DNA of 16,669 nt from Gammaproteobacteria bacterium (GTDB lineage Bacteria > Pseudomonadota > Gammaproteobacteria > Xanthomonadales > Rhodanobacteraceae). Positions 8,333 through 15,404 of this stretch are shown in pieces. The notes under the pieces are model-generated. The model was given only the letters and a program-made list of their open reading frames with translations, was not told the origin of the DNA and made no database searches. Within the stretch, counting starts at the first letter, position 1. Each line of letters begins with the position of its first letter. Position numbers and translations under genes: made by a program. The stretch lies in assembly GCA_005877675.1 (NCBI GenBank), contig VBNZ01000153.1, positions 3,125 through 19,793 on the forward strand, in the 5' to 3' direction.

Positions 8333-8984
8333 TCAGACCAAGCCGCCCAGCAGCGGCACGAAGGCCACCGCCTCGAACGACTCGGCGACCCAGGCGGATT
8401 TTTCGGGATCGAGCCGATAGCGCACGAGCTTCTGTGCGCCGGGCTTGCCAACCGGCGCGACGAGCACGCCGTCGGGTGCGAGCTGTTCGAACAGTTCGCG
8501 CGGCACGGCATCGTCGGCCGCGGTCAGCATGATCGCGTCGTACGGCGCGTGTTCCGCCCAGCCGAGTTTGCCGTCCACGTGCTTGGAACGCACATTCTCC
8601 ATACCGAGTTTGCGCAAACGCCGGCGCGCATTGCGCAGCAGTTCGTCGATACGCTCAACCGTGTATACATTTTCCCGAGCCCGTGCCGATTTCGAGCACG
8701 CTCTTGGGCAGCTTCGGCGCGATCAGAATTTCGGTCATGCGTGCCACGACCCAGGGCTGCGAGATCGTCTGCGCCTGACCGATCGGCAGCGCGGTGTCTT
8801 CGTAGGCGCGCGAAGCCAGCGCTTCCTCAATAAACAAATGGCGTGGCAGACGACGCATCACGTCGAGCACGCGCTTGTCGGCGATGCCTTCGGCTTGCAG
8901 GCGATCGATCAGGCGATCGCGCGCGCGCTGGCTGGTCATGCCCAGACCGCGTGCTTCGGGGCTGATGCGACGCAGGATATTCAC
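8333..8984 (-). pseudogene. pcm: Protein-L-isoaspartate O-methyltransferase, frame broken by an internal deletion
   Basis: Pcm repairs isoaspartyl damage in proteins by methyl transfer from SAM. The N-terminal half (8984 down to 8673) has LPIGQAQTISQP and ends in SAM motif I, VLEIGTGSG. The C-terminal half (from 8668 down to 8333) resumes in another frame with VYTVERIDELLRNARRRL and runs through DAIMLTAADD to VPLLGGLV. Relatives have about 12 residues between GSG and VYTVERI (YQ.A.LA.LV..); here only four nucleotides remain, a loss of about 32 nt that shifts the frame and gives an early stop. The start is GTG at 8984, overlapping the surE stop as GTGA; ATG at 8939 (MTSQRARDRL) is an alternative. 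Both halves are otherwise well conserved, so a sequence or assembly error is at least as likely as a real pseudogene. Confidence 0.92.
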
Positions 8985-9751
8985 GCCGCCGCGCTTCCAA
9001 GTTCGATCGACAACGAATTGACCCAGCTCGAAACTTTCTCGAGCGCCGAGTAGCGGGTCAGATCGACTTGAATCGGCGTGATCGAAATATAGCCATTGCG
9101 TACCGCGTCGAAGTCGGTGCCCGGCGCATCGTCATCGACTTCTCCGGCCGGGCCGATCCACCACAGCGGACGTCCGCGCGGATCGACCTGCGCGATGCAC
9201 GGCGCCGAACGATGGCGCTTGCCGAGCCGCGTCACGGCGAAACCGCGCAACTCGTGCCACGGCAGATCGGGCACGTTGACGTTGAGGATCGTATCCGCCG
9301 GCAGGGGATCGACGATGAGCCGCTGCGTGATCGACAACGCTGCTTGCGCTGCGCTTTCGTAATGCTCGCCGACATGATCGGCAGAGACCGCGATCGCGGG
9401 CAGGCCGAGAAAGCGCCCTTCCATCGCGGCGGAAACCGTGCCCGAATAGATCACGTCATCGCCGAGATTGGCCGAATTGTTGATGCCGGAGACGACGATG
9501 TCCGGGTCTTTGTCGAGCATGCCACAGAGCGCGAGGTGCACGCAGTCGGTCGGCGTGCCGGCGACGCGATAGCGGTTTTCGGACATGCGCACGACACGAA
9601 TCGGCTGATCGAGCGTAAGCGAATTGCTCGCGCCGGAGCGGTCGCGATCGGGCGCGACTATCACCACCTCGCCCACTGCCGCCATCCGCCGCGCGAGCAC
9701 TTCGATGCCCCGCGCCTCTACGCCGTCGTCGTTGCTGATCAATACCCGCAT
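8981..9751 (-). CDS. surE: 5'/3'-nucleotidase SurE
   Basis: A metal-dependent nucleotidase (nucleoside 5'- and 3'-monophosphates, exopolyphosphate) linked to stationary-phase survival. The 256 residues are full length and show the family's N-terminal signature MRVLISNDDGVEARGIE with the metal-binding DD, then APDRDRSGASNSLTL, GTPTDCVHLAL, DIVVSGIN.S.NLGDDVIYSGTVSAAMEGR, and the C-terminal SITPIQVDLT. I chose the ATG at 9751 rather than the in-frame ATG at 9787 because the family begins at MR(V/I)L and AGAGG lies just upstream. Its stop overlaps the pcm start (GTGA), indicating coupled translation, and the pair heads the surE-pcm-yqaA-nlpD-rpoS cluster. Confidence 0.98.
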   Translation of the reverse strand: MRVLISNDDGVEARGIEVLARRMAAVGEVVIVAPDRDRSGASNSLTLDQPIRVVRMSENRYRVAGTPTDCVHLALCGMLDKDPDIVVSGINNSANLGDDVIYSGTVSAAMEGRFLGLPAIAVSADHVGEHYESAAQAALSITQRLIVDPLPADTILNVNVPDLPWHELRGFAVTRLGKRHRSAPCIAQVDPRGRPLWWIGPAGEVDDDAPGTDFDAVRNGYISITPIQVDLTRYSALEKVSSWVNSLSIELGSAAA

Positions 9752-9813
9752 GCGCCTCTCTTCCGGCAATGCCCTGGAATCTGGCATTGCGATAACCGTT
9801 CTCCACTAGCCAC

Positions 9814-9819
9814 ATTGTA
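9814..9819 (-). promoter_or_regulatory. Candidate -10 element for surE
   Basis: On the minus strand TACAAT (9819 to 9814) matches five of six -10 consensus bases and lies about 62 nt before the surE ATG at 9751. The best -35 at normal spacing (TTACGA or CTTACG, about 9836-9842) is poor. It sits within the 135-nt divergent region shared with the GNAT gene. Confidence 0.4.
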
Positions 9820-9828
9820 GCGTAACGC

Positions 9829-9858
9829 CTGCCAATCGTAAGGCGCGCGCACTACAAT
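9829..9858 (+). promoter_or_regulatory. Candidate sigma-70 promoter for the GNAT gene
   Basis: CTGCCA (9829-9834, four of six -35 matches) is separated by 18 nt from TACAAT (9853-9858, five of six -10 matches). Transcription would begin about 20 nt before the GTG start at 9887, giving a short leader containing the ribosome site GGAG (9877-9880). Its -35 overlaps the presumed -35 zone of the divergent surE promoter. Confidence 0.5.
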
Positions 9859-9886
9859 CGCGGCCGAATTTATCGCGGAGTGCAAT

Positions 9887-10858
9887 GTGATCGCCGACAG
9901 CTTCACCGTGGAGCCGATCGACTGGTCGGACGCGCGCGATCGAGATGCCTGCCTCGCGGTGCGCGAGGAAGTCTTCGTGATCGAACAGAACGTGCCGTCG
10001 GCGGACGAGCGCGACGAGCTCGATCCAATATGCCTGCACGCGCTCGCGCGCGACCATGCGGGCATACCGATCGCGACCGGGCGCCTGGTGCCGCCGCGCG
10101 CAAGCGAACCTGCGCGCATCGGCCGCATGGCAGTGCTGCGCGACTGGCGTGGACGCGGCGTCGGCGAGGCGTTGCTGCACCTGCTCGTTGATCGCGCGCG
10201 CGCGATCGGATATCGCACACTCGAGATGCATGCGCAGTCGCACGCCGTGCCGTTCTACGAGCGCTTCGGCTTCGCCGTGTACGGCGAAGAATTCGTCGAA
10301 TGCGATATCGCTCACATCAACATGCGGCGCGAACTCGAACCGTTCGCGGCGCCCGACCGCAGCGCGATCGCGCGCCAGGCCGCGGCCGTGCGCAGCGTCG
10401 AATCGCGCGAGCAGGCCATCGCGGCAGCGCTCGCGGTAATCGGCAGCGCGCAGCGCGCACTTGCGATCTACACGCGCGATCTCGACCTCGCCCTGCTCGG
10501 TACTGCGGACGCGTTCGATGCGCTCAAGACGCTCGCGATCCGCGGCCGCGGCGCGCGCATCCGCATCCTGGTGCAGCAGCCGCAGCTCGCCGCGCTCGAC
10601 GGTCATCGCCTGATTCCACTCGCACAGCGCTTGACCTCGGTGTTCGAGCTGCGCACCCCGGTCGAGGATGACCGCAATTACGCCGGTGCGTTTCTGGTCA
10701 GCGATACATACAGCTACTACTTGCGTACTCTCGGCTCGCGCTTCGACGGCGAAACCAGCTCACGCGGGCCCGGCCGCGCGACGCAGCTGCGGGAGTACTT
10801 CGACGGCGTGTGGGAGCGCGCAGCGCTATGCGACGAGCTGCGCCAGCTCGATATTTGA
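9887..10858 (+). CDS. GNAT N-acetyltransferase with an uncharacterised C-terminal domain
   Basis: Residues 1-150 are a GNAT acyl-CoA transferase: the N-terminal REEVFVIEQNVP motif of the ElaA/YjcF-like branch, the CoA pyrophosphate loop WRGRGVGEAL (87-96) after RIGRMAVL, and the SHAVPFYERFGFAVYGEEF segment (118-136) before a conserved-looking ECDIAHINM. Residues about 160-318 form a second domain beginning with a Ser/Arg-rich helix, then RALAIYTRDLD, a basic strand GARIRILVQQP, a SYYLRTLG.R strand and the end LREYFDGVWERA. I recall this tail following GNAT domains in related gammaproteobacteria (I believe DUF7931), with some likeness to phospholipase D-like folds; neither substrate nor function is known. 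The start is GTG at 9887 with GGAG six bases upstream. It is a single-gene unit divergent from surE. Confidence 0.85.
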   Translation: MIADSFTVEPIDWSDARDRDACLAVREEVFVIEQNVPSADERDELDPICLHALARDHAGIPIATGRLVPPRASEPARIGRMAVLRDWRGRGVGEALLHLLVDRARAIGYRTLEMHAQSHAVPFYERFGFAVYGEEFVECDIAHINMRRELEPFAAPDRSAIARQAAAVRSVESREQAIAAALAVIGSAQRALAIYTRDLDLALLGTADAFDALKTLAIRGRGARIRILVQQPQLAALDGHRLIPLAQRLTSVFELRTPVEDDRNYAGAFLVSDTYSYYLRTLGSRFDGETSSRGPGRATQLREYFDGVWERAALCDELRQLDI

Positions 10859-10942
10859 CCGATCGACGCCCGAACCGCAGCACAGACGCTGAAGCGCAGC
10901 CAACGCGGCCGATTTTCCCGTGCACTGCAACATGAGTTCACA

Positions 10943-10948
10943 TATAAT
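10943..10948 (+). promoter_or_regulatory. Consensus -10 box upstream of sucA
   Basis: A perfect TATAAT lies 94 nt before the sucA start. The best -35 candidate at 16-nt spacing is TGCACT (10921-10926, three of six), so it may rely on an activator or on the strong -10. It lies in the 184-nt gap after the GNAT gene, so the suc operon probably has its own promoter. Confidence 0.55.
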
Positions 10949-10969
10949 TCCCGATCCCGCGATTCGCTG

Positions 10970-10988
10970 CCCGCCCCGGCGGGATTTT
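10970..10988 (+). promoter_or_regulatory. GC hairpin with short T-run in the sucA leader, possible attenuator
   Basis: CCCGCC (10970-10975) pairs with GGCGGG (10978-10983), followed by ATTTT. It would lie about 15 nt after the expected transcription start and 55 nt before the sucA start codon. The stem is short (5-6 bp) and the T-run weak. It could cause pausing, attenuate transcription or protect the 5' end. Confidence 0.3.
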
Positions 10989-11042
10989 CCCAGAGTTTCA
11001 GGCGCATCGCCGGTGTCCTAGCCTGTTCCGGATTACCTTTTC

Positions 11043-13921
11043 GTGAGCGCCAACCTACTCAAGCTGTTTGCCGAATCTTCGCAACTGTCGGGCGGCAACG
11101 CCGCTTTCATCGAAGACCTATACGAAAGTTATTTGCGCGACCCCTCGAAAGTCGCGCCGGAATGGAAGAAATACTTCGACACGTTCAAAGGCCGCGAGGC
11201 CGGTGACGTGCCGCATAGCGATGCGATCGCACGCATCGAGCAGGCACAGAAGCTCAACGGCCATGCGATCATGGTCGCACGCACTGCGCCCGGCGCCGAA
11301 GCCGGCGGGCAGGCCGCACTTGGTCAAAAACAGGCCGGCGTATCCAAGCTCGTCACAGCCTACCGTTCGCGTGGCCATCTCGCCGCGAAGCTCGATCCGC
11401 TCAATATGCAGGGCACCTACAGCGAGGCCGATCTCAAGGAAATCGGTCTACTGCCGCGTCCGGGCGCACCCGATCTGGATCCCGCGTTCCACGGACTGAC
11501 CGCCGCCGATCTCGATGCGGAATTCGACACGAGCTTTCTCGGCGGTCCGGCGCGCCTGAAGCTGCGCGACCTGCTCGAGCGTCTGAAGCAGACCTATACC
11601 GGCAGCATCGGCGCGGAGTTCATGCACATCCGCGACGCGGAAGAGCGACGCTGGGTGCATCAGCAAATCGAAACCGCCGGCGGCAACTACGCGCACAGCG
11701 CAGACGAGAAGAAGGCACTGCTCGACAAGCTCGTGCAGGCCGACGGTCTCGAACGCTACCTGCACACCAAATACGTCGGCCAGAAGCGCTTCTCACTCGA
11801 AGGCGGCGACAGTCTGATTCCACTCGTCGGCGAGTTGCTCACGCGCGGCGCACAGTCGGGACTCAAGGATCTCGTCGTTGGCATGGCGCATCGCGGCCGC
11901 CTCAACGTGCTCGTGAACATCCTCGGCAAGGCACCGGAAAAGCTCTTCGCCGAGTTCGAGGGTAAGTTCGATCATCCCGACGATCCGGCGCATTCGGGCG
12001 ACGTGAAGTACCACATGGGCTTCTCGGCCAACGTGAAAGCGGCCGATCGCACCGTGCATGTGGTGCTCGCGTTCAATCCCTCGCACCTCGAAATCGTCAA
12101 TCCGGTGGTCGCAGGCTCGGTGCGCGCGCGTCAAACGCATCGCAACGACGAAACGCAGGAACAAGTGCTGCCGTTGCTGATCCATGGCGACGCCGCGTTC
12201 GCAGGCCAGGGCGTAAACATGGAGTTGTTCAGCATGTCGCAGGCACGCGGGTTCGGCGTCGGCGGCACCATCCACATCGTCATCAACAATCAGGTCGGTT
12301 TCACGATCTCGAATCCGCACGACGCGCGCTCGACCTTGTACTGCACCGATGTCGCCAAGATGGTCAATGCGCCGGTGTTCCATGTGAACGGCGACGATCC
12401 CGAGGCCGTGCTGTTTGTCGCGCGCCTCGCCTACGACTATCGTGCGAAGTTCAAGCGCGACGTCGTGATCGATCTCGTCTGCTATCGCCGCCACGGTCAC
12501 AATGAGGCTGACGAACCCGCCGCAACGCAGCCACTGATGTATCAGATCATCCGCCAGCGCCCGCCGGCGCGCGAGATCTACGCCAAGCAGCTTGCGGCGC
12601 AGGGCCTGATCGCCGACGACGACGCGCAGAAGCGCATCGACGGCTATCGCGCAAAGCTCGAGGCAGGCTTGCCGATTCCCGAACTCGATCAGAATTTCAA
12701 AGACGAATTCGCGGTCGACTGGACCAGCCACCTCGGCGCTCAGCTCTCACAGCCGGTTGCCACTGGAGTCAAGCGCGACAAACTCGCCGCGCTCAATGTG
12801 ACGATTACCGCAGTGCCGAAGGATTTCACGCTGCACCCACGCGTCGCGAAAATTTACGACGACCGCATCAAGATGGGCGCGGGCGCGCAGTCGATGGATT
12901 GGGGCTTCGCCGAAAATCTCGCCTACGCGACGATCATCGACGCGGGCTATGACCTGCGTCTCGTCGGTCAGGATGCAGGCCGCGGCACGTTCTTCCATCG
13001 TCACGCGGTGCTGCATGACCAGAACAGTGGACGCGATGCGACCCTGCTCGGCAACGTGCGCAAGGGCGCCACGGTCGCGGTAATCGACTCGCTCCTCAGC
13101 GAAGAGGCGGTGATGGCGTTCGAGTACGGTTACTCGACCTCCGAGCCCCGCACGCTGGTGATCTGGGAAGGGCAGTTCGGCGACTTCGCCAACGGCGCGC
13201 AGGTGGTGATCGACCAGTTCATTTCTTCGGGTGAGGCGAAGTGGCAGCGCTACTCCGGCCTCGTGCTGCTGCTGCCGCACGGCTACGAAGGCCAGGGCCC
13301 CGAGCATTCTTCGGCGCGCCTGGAACGCTACCTGCAGCTGTGCGCACTCGAAAACATGCAGGTCTGCGTGCCGACGACGCCCGCGCAGATGTTCCACCTG
13401 CTGCGCCGACAGATGCTGCGCGACGTGCGCAAGCCGCTGATCGTGATGACGCCGAAATCGCTGCTGCGCCACAAGCTCGCAGTGTCGACGCTGGACGAGC
13501 TCGAAAGCGGATCGTTCCAGCTCATGATCGGCGATACGACTGCCAAGGATGCGAAGAAGGTGCGCCGTGTCGTGCTGTGCTCGGGCAAGGTTTACTACGA
13601 CCTGATCGAGGAAGCCGGCAAGCGCAGGCTCGAAGACGTCGCAATCGTGCGCGTGGAGCAGCTCTACCCGTTCCCACGCGATGAGGTGAAGGCGGAACTC
13701 GCGAAATATCCGTCCGCGCAGGAAGGAACCAGGGCGCGTGGTATCAGATCAAGCATCACCTCGCCGCGAGCATCGCCGACGAACACTCCCTGCACTACGC
13801 CGGCCGCGTGCGCTCGCCCGCGCCCGCGTGCGGACATCTGAACACGCATATCATTGAGCAGAATGCGCTGGTCGATCAGGCGCTGGTCAAGACGCCAGGC
13901 GACGACTACGCGGCGGAGTAA
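11043..13921 (+). CDS. sucA: 2-oxoglutarate dehydrogenase E1 component, frame broken near the C-terminus
   Basis: The thiamine-diphosphate E1 subunit that decarboxylates 2-oxoglutarate in the TCA cycle and passes succinyl to the E2 lipoyl group. The N-terminal NLLKLFAESSQLSGGNAAFIEDLY, the substrate/TPP regions GMAHRGRLNVL, HGDAAFAGQG (from H381), NNQVGFT, GDDPEAV, RRHGHNEADEP, and the C-terminal EGQFGDFANGAQ and EHSSARLERYLQL are all present. After KYPSAQE (13707-13724) the frame shifts: the original frame ends at 13841, while the true C-terminus continues in another frame from NQGAWYQIKHHLAAS (13727 on) to the stop at 13919-13921. About 25 nt (codons for roughly VVWCQEEPR) are missing. The start is GTG at 11043, with no strong ribosome site; MSANLLKLF fits the family. 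It is the first gene of sucA-sucB-lpd. Confidence 0.97.
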
Positions 13922-13928
13922 CGCAGTA

Positions 13929-14053
13929 GCCCTCTCCCCCATCGCTCTTAGATGGGGGAGAGGGCTGGGTGAGGGGGCGCTTGCTACGCAGATCAAGTGC
14001 GCCCCCTCACCCAACCCTCTCCCCCGAACGATGAAGCTGTTCGGGGGAGAGGG
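13929..14053. repeat. Large REP/BIME-like element between sucA and sucB
   Basis: There are three perfect 15-bp inverted repeats in series. A: GCCCTCTCCCCCATC (13929-13943) with its complement at 13951-13965. B: TGGGTGAGGGGGCGC (13966-13980) with its complement at 13999-14013. C: CCCTCTCCCCCGAAC (14015-14029) with its complement at 14039-14053. C is an inverted variant of A (shared core CCCTCTCCCCC), with B as the long central stem. The element fills most of the 175-nt gap, leaving 43 nt before sucB, and would fold strongly in the suc mRNA. Confidence 0.85.
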
Positions 14054-14096
14054 AGTCCTATCTTCTGTAAGAATGCAGGTTCGTAAAGGATAAAAA

Positions 14097-15305
14097 ATGG
14101 CACTCGAAGTCAAAGTCCCGGTACTCCCCGAATCCGTCGCCGACGCTACCATCGCAAGCTGGCACAAGAAGCCCGGCGATACCGTGCGTCGCGATGAGAA
14201 CCTGGTCGATCTGGAAACCGACAAGGTGGTACTCGAAGTGCCGGCGCCGGCTGATGGCGTGCTCAAGGAAATCAAGTTCGACACCGGCGCTACGGTGACG
14301 AGCCAGCAAGTACTGGCGATACTCGAGGAAGGCGCCGCTGCCGCCGCAGCCCCCGCTGCTGCAGCCCCGGCCAAAGCCGCCGCGCCCGCGCCTGCTGCCG
14401 CGGCGGCGCCGAGTCCGGCGCCCGCCGGTGTCGATACGCTCTCCCCTGCCGGCCGCCGCGTTGCAACCGAAAACCAGATCGATCCTGCGCAGGTCGCAGG
14501 CACCGGTCGCGGTGGCGCCGTGACCAAAGAGGATCTCGTCAACTACATCAAGTCCGACAAACCTGCCGCCGCACCGAGCGCGCCTACCGCTGCCGTCGCG
14601 AAGGCGCCCGCGGGCCCGCGCGCGGAAGAGCGCGTGCCGATGACGCGTATGCGCGCGAAGATTGCCGAACGTCTGATGCAATCGAAGAATTCGATCGCAA
14701 TGCTGACCTCATTCAACGAGATCAATCTCGCGAAAGTCGCGACGATGCGCAAGGAACTCGGCGAGCAATTCGAGAAGGCCAACGGCATCAAGCTTGGCTT
14801 CATGAGCTTCTTCGTCAAAGCCGCCGCGGAAGCGCTCAAGCGTCACCCGATCGTCAACGCTTCGGTCGACGGCAACGACGTCATCTATCACGGCTATCAG
14901 GATATCTCCGTCGCCGTGTCGACCGACAAGGGTCTGGTCACGCCGGTGCTGCGCGACGCGCAGAACATGGGCTTCGCCGACATCGAGAAGGCCATCGCAG
15001 CGTTCGCAAAGAAGGCGCGCGAAGGCGGCCTCACGCTCGACGATCTGCAGGGCGGCACCTTCACGATCACCAACGGCGGCACCTTCGGCTCGCTGTTCTC
15101 CACGCCGATCGTCAATCCGCCGCAGAGCGCGATCCTCGGCATGCACGCGATCAAGGAACGCGCGATCGTCGAAAACGGACAAGTGATCGCCGCGCCGATG
15201 ATGTACGTCGCGATCAGCTACGACCATCGCATTATCGACGGCAAAGACGCGGTGCTGTTCCTCGTCGATATCAAGAATCAGCTCGAGAATCCGCAGCGGA
15301 TGCTG
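14097..15305 (+). CDS. sucB: Dihydrolipoyllysine succinyltransferase (E2 of 2-oxoglutarate dehydrogenase), stop codon lost
   Basis: The E2 core enzyme transfers succinyl from lipoyl to CoA. The layout is the usual one: N-terminal lipoyl domain with lipoylated K43 in LETDKVVLEV, an Ala/Pro-rich linker (about 80-112), an E3-binding domain (about 115-152, LSPAGRRVA...VTKEDL), a second Ala-rich linker and the catalytic domain with H377 and D381 in SYDHRIIDGK. The ATG at 14097 has a good site, AAAGGA, 6 nt upstream. The family ends shortly after NP.R.LL with two or three more residues and a stop; here, after NPQRML (L403), the expected end is absent and the frame runs on through 33 non-family codons, including a heptamer repeat, into lpd, stopping at 15884. 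A small deletion at about 15305 is the simplest explanation. Confidence 0.96.
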
Positions 15306-15352
15306 ACAAAAAATAAAAACCGGACTCGTCATCGGAAGAGCATAACTCTTTC

Positions 15353-15380
15353 GAGTCCCGAGTCCCGAGTCCCGAGTCCC
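15353..15380. repeat. Four tandem copies of GAGTCCC
   Basis: Perfect heptamer units at 15353-15359, 15360-15366, 15367-15373 and 15374-15380, located 24 nt before the lpd ATG. The reading frame running out of sucB crosses it, yet a 7-nt unit cycles through all frames and is typical of non-coding DNA, which marks this stretch as the former sucB-lpd spacer. Confidence 0.9.
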
Positions 15381-15404
15381 GCAATCAAAGGACTCTCGAA
15401 CACC

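Noticed and set aside
9068..9820. Open frame of 250 residues opposite surE
   Set aside because: surE is intact and conserved; the antisense product is Arg/Asp/His-rich with no family motif, a GC-bias shadow.
11793..12731. Open frames opposite sucA (also 12747-13472 on the minus strand)
   Set aside because: They mirror the conserved sucA coding sequence and show no motif or ribosome site.
15353..15380. The GAGTCCC repeats as a CRISPR or iteron array
   Set aside because: The units are only 7 nt, directly abutting and without spacers, and no cas or rep gene is nearby.
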